A DNA stretch of 64,000 nucleotides from Rhizobiales bacterium YIM 77505 (GTDB lineage: Bacteria > Pseudomonadota > Alphaproteobacteria > Rhizobiales > Beijerinckiaceae): contig JQNH01000001.1 of NCBI GenBank assembly GCA_000745135.1, positions 992,001 through 1,056,000 of the forward strand. The letters run 5' to 3'. Shown one piece after another: positions 48,126 to 56,974 of the stretch. The notes under the pieces were generated by a model. It did no database searches and had not been told where the DNA came from. It worked only from the letters and a program-made list of their open reading frames with translations. The position numbers and the translations under genes are program-made. The stretch's first letter is position 1, and each line of letters opens with the position of its first letter.

Positions 48126-48644
48126 ATGAAGGCGGCCTATGTTCGGGCCATGGATGCTCTGCACCGGTTCTGCATGATCGTGGCCGGTGTGTGTCTTGTA
48201 GTCATCACCATCATCATCCCGTGGGGCGTGTTCACGCGCTACGTGCTGAACTATGGCTCCTCCTGGCCCGAGCCGGCCGCCGTGCTCATGATGATCTGGT
48301 TCTCCTTCCTGTCGGCGGCCGTCTGTTACCGCGAAGGGCTGCATATCGGGGTGACCGTCATTCCCGATGTGCTGGGGGGGCATGCCCGCGTCGTCATCGG
48401 CGTCCTTATCGAGCTCTGCATGGGGGCGACGAACCTCTTCATGCTGATCTGGGGCACGCGCCTCGTCGAGACCACCTGGAACCAGGCGATCTCCGACTTC
48501 CCCTTCTATTCCGTGGGGTTGTCCTATGTCCCGGTGCCGCTCGGCGGCGCCATCGTGACCTTGTTCGTCATCGAGCGCCTGTGGACGGGCGACCTCTTCG
48601 TTGAACCGAGCGACGACGCCATCAGCCACGTCGCCACCGAATAA
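48126..48644 (+). CDS. TRAP transporter small permease, DctQ type (system 1)
   Basis: 172 residues from ATG 48126; in-frame starts further up run through the hairpin. Four membrane helices. FTRYVLNYGSSWPEPAAVLMMIWFSF (read in parts) matches the conserved DctQ RY...WxxE region, with Glu after Pro. It pairs with the large permease starting 20 bases later. Confidence 0.9.
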   Translation: MKAAYVRAMDALHRFCMIVAGVCLVVITIIIPWGVFTRYVLNYGSSWPEPAAVLMMIWFSFLSAAVCYREGLHIGVTVIPDVLGGHARVVIGVLIELCMGATNLFMLIWGTRLVETTWNQAISDFPFYSVGLSYVPVPLGGAIVTLFVIERLWTGDLFVEPSDDAISHVATE

Positions 48645-48664
48645 GCTTTCGCGGGGCGAAGGCC

Positions 48665-49945
48665 ATGGACATCCTCATCCTCATCGGCGGCTTCACGCTG
48701 CTTTGCCTCCTGGGCATGCCCGTCGCCTATGCGCTCGGCCTTGCCTCCATTTTCGCGGCCCTGTGGATCGACCTCCCGCTCGAGGCGGTCATGCTCAAAG
48801 TGTCGGACGGCACCGACGACTTCGCGCTGCTTGCCATCCCCTTCTTCATCCTCGCCGGCGGCATCATGGCGGAAGGCGGCATGGCCGAGCGGCTGGTGAA
48901 CCTGGCCAAGATCTTCGTCGGCTTCATCCGAGGCGGGCTCGCCCTCGTGAACCTTCTCGCCTCGGCCTTCTTCGGCTGCATCTCAGGATCGTCCGTGGCC
49001 GACACCGCCTCGATCGGCTCGGTGATGATCCCGCAGATGATCAAGAACGGCTACCCGCGCCTGTTCGCGGTCAACGTGACGGTCTCAGGCTCCCTGCAGC
49101 CGCTCTTGATCCCGCCCTCCCATAACGCGGTGATCTATTCCCTGGCGGCCGGCGGCACGATCTCGATCGCCGACCTGTTCCTTGCGGGCGCCATTCCCGG
49201 CTTCATGATCGGGCTCGCCCTGGCGGCCCTCGTCCTGATCATCGCCAAGCGCGAGAACTTCCCGAAAGGCGAGGTCATCCCCGCGCGGCAGGCGGTGAAG
49301 ATCGCCATCGATGCCTTCTGGGGGCTGATGACCGTCTTCATCATCCTCGGCGGGATCCTGAGCGGCGTGTTCACCCCGACGGAATCGGCGGCGGTGGCCT
49401 GCATCTACTCCTTTATCGTGACCATGTTCATCTACCGGGACTACCGGTGGAGCGAACTGCCGATCCTGATCGGACGCGTGGTGCGCACCGTCGGCATGGT
49501 CATGATCATGATCGGGTTCTCGGTCGCCTTCGGGTACATGATGGCGCTGATGCAGGTGCCGGCGAAAGCCGCGCAGTTCTTCCTGTCGATCGCCAACGAC
49601 AAGTACACGCTGCTCCTGCTCATCAACATCCTGCTCCTGGTGCTCGGGACCTTCATGGACCTCGCGCCGATGCTGCTCATCTGCACGCCGATCTTCCTGC
49701 CGATCGTCGTGAAGTTCGGCATCGACCCGGTTCATTTCGGCATCATCATGATCCTGAACCTTGGCATCGGCCTTCTCACCCCGCCGGTTGGACCGACGCT
49801 GGTCGTCGGTTGTGCCATCGGCAAGGTGTCCATGGAGGCGGTGTCCCGCAGCATCCTGATCTTCTACATCCCGCTGCTCATCGTGCTTCTCCTCGTCACC
49901 TACATTCCGGCGCTGTCGCTCTGGCTGCCGAGCGTCTTCAAGTAG
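48665..49945 (+). CDS. TRAP transporter large permease, DctM type (system 1)
   Basis: 426 residues with about 12 helices. PFFILAGGIMAEGGMAERL and the GSSVADTASIGSVMIP block are family landmarks; the C-terminal half repeats the pattern (PVHFGIIMILNLGIGLLTPPVG in parts). It is a sodium-coupled carrier. It ends 108 bases before the second TRAP system. Confidence 0.93.
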   Translation: MDILILIGGFTLLCLLGMPVAYALGLASIFAALWIDLPLEAVMLKVSDGTDDFALLAIPFFILAGGIMAEGGMAERLVNLAKIFVGFIRGGLALVNLLASAFFGCISGSSVADTASIGSVMIPQMIKNGYPRLFAVNVTVSGSLQPLLIPPSHNAVIYSLAAGGTISIADLFLAGAIPGFMIGLALAALVLIIAKRENFPKGEVIPARQAVKIAIDAFWGLMTVFIILGGILSGVFTPTESAAVACIYSFIVTMFIYRDYRWSELPILIGRVVRTVGMVMIMIGFSVAFGYMMALMQVPAKAAQFFLSIANDKYTLLLLINILLLVLGTFMDLAPMLLICTPIFLPIVVKFGIDPVHFGIIMILNLGIGLLTPPVGPTLVVGCAIGKVSMEAVSRSILIFYIPLLIVLLLVTYIPALSLWLPSVFK

Positions 49946-49979
49946 AGGGGGGCGAGCGCGGCCGCGGGCGTTTTCGCCG

Positions 49980-50009
49980 TTGGCGGCGCTGCCCCGGGCT
50001 GCCATACTA
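49980..50009 (+). promoter_or_regulatory. TRAP-2 promoter with candidate GntR site 3
   Basis: TTGGCG at 49980-49985 is followed after 17 bases by CATACT (50003-50008), which can serve as a -10. The same bases form CATACTAC, identical to site 1. It is 45 bases before the TRAP-2 binding protein. A -10 explanation for the shared heptamer cannot be excluded. Confidence 0.45.
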
Positions 50010-50053
50010 CGGCCAACACCTCGCAGAGCAGGTGCCGATCACGGGAGGAAACC

Positions 50054-51049
50054 ATGAGACGACGGGATGTTCTGAAAGGGAGCGTGGCCTTTGGCGCCGC
50101 AACGGTAGCCGCTCCCTTTGTGAAGGCGCAGGCCCAGATCCATCTGCAGGGTGCCTCCCAGTTCAACGACGACCACGCCTTCACCAAGGCGATGGTGAAG
50201 TTCGAGGAGCTGGTGAAGCAGTATTACGGCAAGCCGATCAACTTCACCTTGCACAAGAACTCGTCGCTCGGCCTGGAGAAGCAGTATTTCGAATACATGG
50301 CGCAGGGGAGGGCGGTGGATTATGCGATCGTCTCGCCGGCCCACATGTCGACCTTCTCCAAGGCCGCACCCTTCATCGACGCTCCCTTCCTCTTCCGGGA
50401 CCTCTCCCATTGGAACAAGGTCCTCGACCAGGACCTCCTCAAGCCCGTGGCCGACGAGATCGCCCAGAAGGCGGAGGTCATGCTGATCGGCTATGCGGGG
50501 GGAGGGGTGCGCAACATCTTCTCCAACAAGCCGGCCAGCACCATCGCCGAGCTCAAGGGCCTCAAAATCCGGGTGCAAGGCGCGCCGATCTGGAGCCGGA
50601 CCTTCGCAGCCATCGGGATGTCGCCGACGGTGATCGCCTATAACGAGGTCTACAACGCCATCCAGAACGGCGTCATCAACGCCGGCGAGAACGAGGCGGC
50701 GGGCGTCGAACAGATGAAGTTCTACGAGGTCGGGCCGCACCTCCTGATGACGCAGCACGCCATCACCATCCGGCCGCTCTGCTTCTCGTCGAAGACCTTC
50801 AAGACCCTGCCGCCGGAGCTCCAGGCGGCGATCGTGAAGGCAGGCAAGGAGGCGGGCGCCCACGGCCGCCAGATCGAGTCCTCGGAGGACTCCGCCAAGC
50901 TCGATGCCCTGGAGAAGGCCGGCAAGCTGAAGCGGGTCGAGTTCAAGGAGCGGGCCGAAATGAAGAAGCTCGTTGATCCCGTCATGGCGGCCTATGCGAA
51001 GGAGATTGGGGCGGAGGACATCCTCAACAAGATGAATGCGATCGCGTGA
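50054..51049 (+). CDS. TRAP transporter substrate-binding protein, DctP type (system 2)
   Basis: 331 residues after a GGGAGGAAACC ribosome site. RRRDVLKGSVAFGAATVAAP is a Tat-like signal, with cleavage near AQAQ. GLKIRVQGAPIWSRTF has the carboxylate-binding Arg, and NGVINAGENEAAGV the following site. It is clearly paralogous in layout to system 1 but differs strongly in sequence, so a different ligand is likely. Confidence 0.93.
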   Translation: MRRRDVLKGSVAFGAATVAAPFVKAQAQIHLQGASQFNDDHAFTKAMVKFEELVKQYYGKPINFTLHKNSSLGLEKQYFEYMAQGRAVDYAIVSPAHMSTFSKAAPFIDAPFLFRDLSHWNKVLDQDLLKPVADEIAQKAEVMLIGYAGGGVRNIFSNKPASTIAELKGLKIRVQGAPIWSRTFAAIGMSPTVIAYNEVYNAIQNGVINAGENEAAGVEQMKFYEVGPHLLMTQHAITIRPLCFSSKTFKTLPPELQAAIVKAGKEAGAHGRQIESSEDSAKLDALEKAGKLKRVEFKERAEMKKLVDPVMAAYAKEIGAEDILNKMNAIA

Positions 51050-51064
51050 CGTTCCCCCTCTTCC

Positions 51065-51235
51065 CGCCATAGGGGGAGAGGGCCCTCGGACCCCTTGACG
51101 GATCCGAGGCGAGCGAAGCGTCAGCGGAGCGAGGGTGAGGGGCTTTGCAGGATGGAGAGCACCCGGAGACGACCCCTCACCCGGTCGCCGCGGCAGCGGC
51201 GCCTCGACCTCTCCCCGCCGTGCGGGGAGAGGAGA
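51065..51235. repeat. Intergenic palindrome-rich repeat
   Basis: A CTCCCC/GGGGAG pair flanks GACCTCTCCCC and GGTGAGGGG elements. CCTCTCCCCGCCGTGCGGGG forms a hairpin. Similar CCTCTCCC/GGGAGAGG elements are at 53978-54090 and about 61898-61910. No gene is seen in this 212-base spacer before the DctQ gene. Confidence 0.5.
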
Positions 51236-51261
51236 AAGAACGCCGTCAACCCGAGACCTTC

Positions 51262-51819
51262 ATGAACGCCGCTCTTTCCGACCACCCCAGCCTCTGGCGC
51301 AAGCTGACGGCCTGGTACAGCGAGCTCCTCTCCTGGCTCCTCGTCTTCAGCGTCGCCATCCTCGTCGTCCCCGTCAGCTTGCAGATCTTCTCGCGCTACA
51401 CGGCGCTGATCCCGCACTACATCTGGACGGAGGAGATGGCCCGCTTCCTCTTCGTCTGGACGATCATGGTCGGGGCCATGATCGGCGTGCGCGAGTCGAG
51501 CCATTTCGAGGTCGACATCTGGCCCAAGGTGCCGCCGCGGGCCGAGGCGGCCGTGAAGATCGTGGCGCGCCTCGGCGTGCTGGTCGTCGCCCTTGTCTTC
51601 GTGTGGTCCGGCATCGAGTTCACGCGCTTTGGCTGGAACCGCATTTCGGAGCTCGCCGAGCTGCCCCTGTGGATGATCCACATCGCCTGGCCCATCGCCG
51701 GTGCGACCTGGGTGATCTTCCTCGGCGAGCAGTTCTGGGACGAGGTCAGCGTCCTTCTTGGCCGGCGGCCGCCGACCCCACCCGACGCGCCCGCGCCCAC
51801 CGCAGGAGCCTGGGAATGA
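51262..51819 (+). CDS. TRAP transporter small permease, DctQ type (system 2)
   Basis: 185 residues from ATG 51262; the frame is open further up through the repeats. Four helices; FSRYTALIPHYIWTEEMARFLFVWT (in parts) is the DctQ core with the conserved Trp-Thr-Glu-Glu. The stop overlaps the large-permease start (ATGA at 51816-51819). Confidence 0.9.
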   Translation: MNAALSDHPSLWRKLTAWYSELLSWLLVFSVAILVVPVSLQIFSRYTALIPHYIWTEEMARFLFVWTIMVGAMIGVRESSHFEVDIWPKVPPRAEAAVKIVARLGVLVVALVFVWSGIEFTRFGWNRISELAELPLWMIHIAWPIAGATWVIFLGEQFWDEVSVLLGRRPPTPPDAPAPTAGAWE

Positions 51820-53129
51820 CGATCCTTTCGCCGGGCGAGGCCGCCCTCATCCTGTTCGGCATCTTCTTCCTGTGCCTCGCCTTGCGCGTTCCCGTCGCCT
51901 TCGCGCTGGCGCTCGCCTGCCTGCCGATCCTCGTCATCGAGCCCCGCCTTTCGGCGATGACGCTGGTCCAGGAGACCTTCAACGCCTACAACTCCTTCAT
52001 CCTGCTCGCCGTCCCCTTCTTCCTCCTGACCGCCAACCTGATGAATGTCGGCGGCATCACGGACCGCCTCGTCCGTCTCTCCCGCGCCATGGTCGGCCAT
52101 TGGCCCGGCGGGCTCGCCCAGATCAACGTGGTGCTGTCGATCTTCTTCGCCGGCATCTCCGGCTCCTCGACCGCTGATGCCGCGAGCCAGTCGAAGATCT
52201 TCATCGAGGCGCAGCGCAAGGAAGGCTACGACGACTCCTTCTCGGTGGCGATCACGGCCGTCTCGGCGGTACTGGCGGTGATCATCCCGCCCTCGATCCT
52301 GATGATCGTGTGGGGCGGCATCCTCACGGTCTCGATCGGCGCCCTGTTTCTTGCCGGCATCGTCCCGGGACTGCTCATCGGGCTTGCGCAGATGGCGACC
52401 GTGCACGCCTACGCCAAGGCGCGGAACTATCCCACCTATCCGCGCGCGACCTGGGGAGAGCTCGCCCGCTGGCTGGTCGTCTCCGTGCCGGCCTTGACGA
52501 CCCCGCTCATCATCATCGGCGGCAAGATCTTCGGCTGGTTCACGGCGACGGAGTCCGCCTGCATCGCGGTCCTCTACGCCGGGGTGCTGTCGCTCCTCAT
52601 CTACCGCGAGATGGACCTGAAAGGGCTCCACAGCGCGCTCCTCGACACGGGAAAGCTGGCTGCGGTCGCGCTCTTCTGCGTCGGGACCGCGAGCGCCTTC
52701 GGCTGGCTCCTCGCCTATTACCAGATCCCGAAGGCGATCCTGGCCGGCGTGTCGAGCTGGGGCATGGGAGCGACTACCACCGGCTTCTTCATCGCCCTCG
52801 TCTTCCTCGTCGTCGGCTGCTTCCTCGACGCCATCCCCGCCATCATCATCGTCGGCACCATCCTCGACCCGCTCGCCAAGGCGGTGGGCATGGACCCGGT
52901 GCATTTCGCCATGATCGGCATTGTGTCGCTCGCCTTCGGGCTGGTGACGCCCCCTTACGGCCTGTGCCTGATGATCGCCTGTTCCGTCGCCGGGTTGCGC
53001 ATCGGCGACGCTATCAAGGACACCATGATCATGCTTCTGCCCATGCTGGCGGTGCTTGCGGCGCTGATCGTTTTCCCGCAGATCGCCCTGTTCCTGCCGA
53101 ATCTCATTTCACCGGAGTTCCTGCGATGA
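51816..53129 (+). CDS. TRAP transporter large permease, DctM type (system 2)
   Basis: 437 residues from ATG 51816 by overlap with the DctQ stop; the open frame upstream is a shadow. VPFFLLTANLMNVGGITDRL, GISGSSTADAASQSKIF and AVIIPPSILMIVWGG are typical. About 12 helices. The last codon overlaps the start of the following SDR (ATGA at 53126-53129), tying transport to that enzyme. Confidence 0.93.
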   Translation: MTILSPGEAALILFGIFFLCLALRVPVAFALALACLPILVIEPRLSAMTLVQETFNAYNSFILLAVPFFLLTANLMNVGGITDRLVRLSRAMVGHWPGGLAQINVVLSIFFAGISGSSTADAASQSKIFIEAQRKEGYDDSFSVAITAVSAVLAVIIPPSILMIVWGGILTVSIGALFLAGIVPGLLIGLAQMATVHAYAKARNYPTYPRATWGELARWLVVSVPALTTPLIIIGGKIFGWFTATESACIAVLYAGVLSLLIYREMDLKGLHSALLDTGKLAAVALFCVGTASAFGWLLAYYQIPKAILAGVSSWGMGATTTGFFIALVFLVVGCFLDAIPAIIIVGTILDPLAKAVGMDPVHFAMIGIVSLAFGLVTPPYGLCLMIACSVAGLRIGDAIKDTMIMLLPMLAVLAALIVFPQIALFLPNLISPEFLR

Positions 53130-53926
53130 ACGCGCAGCCTGCGCCTGCCGGCCTTCCGCTCATTCCCGACCTCAAGGGCAAGGTCGTTCTCATCACGGGC
53201 GCCAGCACCGGCATCGGCGCCGCCGCGGCCGTCGCCTTCGGCCGCAACGGCGCGCGCGTGGTCGTCAACTTCAACGCCAGCCGCGGCCCCGCGGAGGAAG
53301 TCGCGGCGGAGGTGGCCGCCGGGGGCGGGGAGTCGCATCTCATTCAGGCTGATGTGAGGGATCCCGGCGCCGCGCACCGCGTCGTGGCGGAGACGGTGCA
53401 ACGCTTCGGCCGCCTCGACGTCCTCGTCAACAACGCCGGCGCGCTCATCAAGCGCACGCCCGTGACGGAGTACACCGACGACTTCGTGGCGGCCGTGCTC
53501 GATCTCAACGTCGTCCAGGTGGTGCGCTTCGTGCGCGAAGCCGCAGTCCAGATGCGCCGCCAGGGCGGCGGGGGCGCGATCATCAACGTGTCTTCGATCG
53601 CCGCCCGGCACGGCGGCGGCCCGGGCTCGGTCATCTACGCCGCCGCGAAGGGCTTCATCTCGACCGCCACCCGCGGCTGGGCCAAGGAGCTCGTCAAGGA
53701 CCGCATCCGCGTCAACGCGGTCTCGCCGGGCGTCATCATGACCCCCTTCCACGAGCGCTACTCGACCGCGGAGCAGCTCGCGGCCATGCAGGCCACCATT
53801 CCCATGGACCGCCTCGGCACGCCCGACGACTGCGTCGGCGCCTTCCTCTATCTCGCCTCGGAGCAGATGAGCGGATACGTGACGGGCCAGATCCTCGAGG
53901 TGAACGGCGGGCAGTACATGCCCTGA
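53126..53926 (+). CDS. Short-chain dehydrogenase/reductase linked to TRAP system 2
   Basis: 266 residues. TGASTGIGAAAAVAFG cofactor loop, NNAG, catalytic Ser in NVSSIAA, and Tyr-x3-Lys in YAAAKG. Translational coupling to the TRAP-2 permease (4-base overlap) implies that its substrate is the imported acid or its next intermediate. It could act as a hydroxyl-acid or sugar-acid dehydrogenase. Confidence 0.9.
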   Translation: MNAQPAPAGLPLIPDLKGKVVLITGASTGIGAAAAVAFGRNGARVVVNFNASRGPAEEVAAEVAAGGGESHLIQADVRDPGAAHRVVAETVQRFGRLDVLVNNAGALIKRTPVTEYTDDFVAAVLDLNVVQVVRFVREAAVQMRRQGGGGAIINVSSIAARHGGGPGSVIYAAAKGFISTATRGWAKELVKDRIRVNAVSPGVIMTPFHERYSTAEQLAAMQATIPMDRLGTPDDCVGAFLYLASEQMSGYVTGQILEVNGGQYMP

Positions 53927-53977
53927 GGCGCGCTCATCCCGCCAACAGGAGGACAGGGCCGAGTTTGACGCAACCCA

Positions 53978-54090
53978 AATGTTCCCTCTCCCGCAGGCGG
54001 GAGAGGGTAAGGGTGAGGGCCGGGCGGGCGCATGTGGGGTTGCCCTCACCCGCTGCGCTTCCGTGCACTCGACCTCTCCCGCCTACAGGA
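53978..54090. repeat. Intergenic palindrome-rich repeat
   Basis: CCCTCTCCCGC-AG-GCGGGAGAGGG is a near-perfect hairpin of 11 bp, followed by CCCTCACCCG and GACCTCTCCC elements shared with 51065-51235. It lies between convergent genes, so it can also end transcription from both sides. Confidence 0.55.
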
Positions 54091-54093
54091 GAC

Positions 54094-55119
54094 TCACACC
54101 TCGACCGCGCGGCCTTCTGCCGAGGAGCGCAGGATCGCCTCGATCAGCACCTGCACCTTTACCGCCTCGTGCCCGCTGACCTCCGGCTCGCGGTTCCCGT
54201 CAATGGCGTCGAGGAAGTCGGTGATCAGTGCCTTGTGGGCCTCGTGGGAGAAGGCCATCGGGTCGGCACCGCCGCCGCCCGCCGCGCTGCCCTCCTGCTT
54301 CAGGTGCCGGCCGTCCTTGAAGAACACGTCGAGGCTCTCCGCCGCCAGCACCGCCGTCGCATGCTCGCAGGCAAGCTCGATGCGCTCGGGAAACCCGGGA
54401 TAGGAGACGGTCGTCGCGTCGATGGTCCCGATGGCGCCGTTGGCAAAAGCGACGGCCGCCGCCGCGATGTCCTCGGTGTCGATGGCTCTGAGCGGCGAGG
54501 TCGTCGTCATGGCCGAGACGCGGCTGATGGGACCGGTGAGGCTCTGGAAGAGATCGAGGGTGTGGATCGCCTGCGTCAGCAGCACGCCGCCCCCATCGCG
54601 CGCCTTGATGCCCCGACCCGGCTGCGCGAAATACTCCGGCGGCCGCCACCAGCGGATGCTCGCCGAGCCCGAGACGAGCGCGCCGAGCTCACCGCTCCTC
54701 ACGAGATCCCGCAATTGGCGGGAGGCGGCGCGGAAGCGGTGCTGCAGCACGACGCCGAAGCGTTTCCCCGCCCGCTCCATGGCCGCGACCGCCTGGCGCG
54801 CCCGCTCCACCGAGACCTCCACCGGCTTCTCGAGGAGCACATGCTTGCCGGCGGCGGCGCAGCGCTCGACGAGGTCGAAATGGGTGGTGGGCGGCGTCAA
54901 CAGAATGACCGCATCGATGCCGGGCTCGCCGAGCACCGCGTCGAGGTCGCCCGTCACGGGAAGGTCGGGATGGGCGCGCTTGAAGGCCTCGCGGCGCTCG
55001 GCGCTCGGCGCGTAGCAGGCGGCGATGTCGACGCGGTCCGCCAGGTCGCGCAAGCTCTGGAGGTGAGGCTTGTGCGCCATGCCGAGCCCCACGATGGCGA
55101 CACGATGTTTCCCGCCCAT
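54094..55119 (-). CDS. Gfo/Idh/MocA family oxidoreductase
   Basis: 341 residues. VAIVGLGMAHKPHL is the Rossmann start (GLGMAH). LLEKPVEVS is the EKP motif, and LTQAIHTLDLFQSLTG carries the substrate His. It is closest by eye to dehydrogenases of sugar or inositol-type acids. It is transcribed toward the TRAP-2 SDR and is not in an operon with it. Confidence 0.9.
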   Translation of the reverse strand: MGGKHRVAIVGLGMAHKPHLQSLRDLADRVDIAACYAPSAERREAFKRAHPDLPVTGDLDAVLGEPGIDAVILLTPPTTHFDLVERCAAAGKHVLLEKPVEVSVERARQAVAAMERAGKRFGVVLQHRFRAASRQLRDLVRSGELGALVSGSASIRWWRPPEYFAQPGRGIKARDGGGVLLTQAIHTLDLFQSLTGPISRVSAMTTTSPLRAIDTEDIAAAAVAFANGAIGTIDATTVSYPGFPERIELACEHATAVLAAESLDVFFKDGRHLKQEGSAAGGGGADPMAFSHEAHKALITDFLDAIDGNREPEVSGHEAVKVQVLIEAILRSSAEGRAVEV

Positions 55120-55194
55120 TCCAAACCCCTCAAGCGAAGATCAGCTGCCTTCGCTTGTCGCAGCCTGGCGGCGGGATTTCCAGTGCCGCAGCCG

Positions 55195-55779
55195 TCAAAT
55201 CGGCAGCGCCATCTCCACCTCGCGGGCGCGGTTCAGGCTGCGCATCGTGTCGGCGAACCAGGGGCGGGCCGCGAGCTGTCGCCCGTAGAGACGCCGCAGC
55301 CCCTCCACGAGGCGGCCGTTGCGGGACAGGAGCTCGTCGGCATAGGCGATCATGCGCGAGTTCGGCCAGGCCTGCGGACGGATCTCGACGATCCGCTGGA
55401 ACAGCCAATCCTCCTCCGCCTCGGGATGGACCTGGGCCAGGAGCATGGTCATGGCTGCCGTCGAGCGCGAGATGCCCGCATGGCAGTGGACGAGAAGGTG
55501 CCCCTTCTCCCGCTCGGCGGCCTCGTGATGGAGCGAGCGCCCGAAGGCGAGAATGGCCTCCACATGGCCGATCTGGGGAAGGGTGAGGTTGGGGGCGGGC
55601 TCGATGGCGTCGTGGAAGCGCAGGATGGTCCGGTGATGCGGGTCGAAGGCCAGGAAGGCCTCCGGGTCCGGACAATCGGGGTCGAGGATCGACAGGACAT
55701 GCGTCACCTCGGCTCCCCGATGCGTGTGGAGCTCTTCGAGGCCGCAGACGGTGAGGGCGGAGATCGAGACCGGCGTCAT
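55195..55779 (-). CDS. Tyrosine/dual-specificity protein phosphatase
   Basis: 194 residues from ATG 55779. VHCHAGISRS (Cys99, Arg105) is the CX5R P-loop. Asp57 in RFHDAIE is a candidate general acid. The family of short bacterial PTPs includes phosphoprotein and inositol-phosphate phosphatases. It is 75 bases upstream of the Gfo gene on the same strand. Confidence 0.88.
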   Translation of the reverse strand: MTPVSISALTVCGLEELHTHRGAEVTHVLSILDPDCPDPEAFLAFDPHHRTILRFHDAIEPAPNLTLPQIGHVEAILAFGRSLHHEAAEREKGHLLVHCHAGISRSTAAMTMLLAQVHPEAEEDWLFQRIVEIRPQAWPNSRMIAYADELLSRNGRLVEGLRRLYGRQLAARPWFADTMRSLNRAREVEMALPI

Positions 55780-55946
55780 GGCGGAGCCCTTAGCATGTCG
55801 CCGAAGGGACTCTCTCGATAGGTCATGCGTTCCGTTGCCGCAGCGGCGCAAGGGTCGTGCAAGGGTTGTGCAAGGCTCGTGGTTGTCACGCCTGGCCGAA
55901 GTCTGACAGAAGCGCCAGCGTCACCGTTTCCTTTCCGGTCCCTGTC

Positions 55947-56876
55947 GTGATCGCCGCGATCGTCTTAGCGCTTGCGCCCGCCGCCGGCCTCATCGGCCTC
56001 GGCGCCATCCTGCGCGGGAGCCGCTTCCTGCCTGAGGACTTCTGGCCGGGCGCGGAGCGGCTCGCCTATTTCGTGCTCCTGCCGGCGCTCCTCGTCCACA
56101 GCCTGGCGACCGCCGACCTCTCGGACATCCCCGTCGCGCGCCTCGCCGTCTGCATCATGGGGGCGATGACGCTCGTCTCAGCCTTGCTCGTGCTTCTGCG
56201 GCCGTGGCTTGCCGTCACCGACGCGGCCTTCACCTCCGTGTTCCAGGGCGGGATCCGCTTCAACAACTATGTCGGGCTGACGATCGCCGCGGGGCTCCTC
56301 GGCGCGCCCGGGATCGCGCTCGCCGCGCTCGCCAACGCCATCATCGTGCCGACGGCGAACCTGTTCTGCATCCTTATCTTCGCCCGCTACGCGAAGGGCC
56401 AGGCGAGCGTGATGGGCGTGCTCCGATCGATCCTCACCAATCCCCTGATCATCGGCTCGGCCGCAGGCATCATCCTCAAGGGGACCGGGCTCGGCCTGCC
56501 GCCGGGCGTCGATGCGGTGCTGCGGGCGCTTGGGCAGGCGTCGCTGCCGATCGGCCTGCTCTGCGTGGGGGCGGCCTTCGATCTTCTCGCCATCCGGCAG
56601 GGAATGCGCGCCGCCGCCGCGGCGTCTGCCGCCAAGTTCGTGGCCCTGCCCCTGGCGGCGGCCATCCTCGCGTGGAGTCTCGGGCTTGAGGGAACGACCG
56701 CGCTGATCGCGCTCCTCTTCACGAGCCTGCCCACCGCGACCTCGGCCTATATCCTGGCCCGGCAGCTTGGAGGCGATGCGCCGCTGATGGCGGGCATCGT
56801 GGCGCTGCAGACCGTGCTCGCGGCCCTGGTCGTGCCCGTCTGGCTTCTCGTCGCCGCCTATGGCTTCGGAGGATGA
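55947..56876 (+). CDS. AEC family (auxin efflux carrier-like) transporter
   Basis: 309 residues from GTG 55947; a GTG at 55857 in frame is also possible. About 10 helices; GLGAILRGSRFLPEDFWPGAERLAYFVLLPALL (in parts) and the central GGIRFNNYVGLTIA motif are family signs. Bacterial members carry malate, malonate or other organic acids. It starts in the spacer divergent from the phosphatase gene. Confidence 0.87.
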   Translation: MIAAIVLALAPAAGLIGLGAILRGSRFLPEDFWPGAERLAYFVLLPALLVHSLATADLSDIPVARLAVCIMGAMTLVSALLVLLRPWLAVTDAAFTSVFQGGIRFNNYVGLTIAAGLLGAPGIALAALANAIIVPTANLFCILIFARYAKGQASVMGVLRSILTNPLIIGSAAGIILKGTGLGLPPGVDAVLRALGQASLPIGLLCVGAAFDLLAIRQGMRAAAAASAAKFVALPLAAAILAWSLGLEGTTALIALLFTSLPTATSAYILARQLGGDAPLMAGIVALQTVLAALVVPVWLLVAAYGFGG

Positions 56877-56974
56877 GACAGATCCTCGAGGTGGATCGCG
56901 ACGCGGGAGCTTCGACCTTTATCGCTTCCTGGTTCCGGGCTTGCCCTCGACGCCCGGGACGACAGCGGAGGCGA

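Noticed and set aside
51135-51815. N-terminal extension of the system-2 DctM protein
   Set aside because: It lies in another frame of the DctQ gene; the 4-base overlap start at 51816 fits the family N-terminus.
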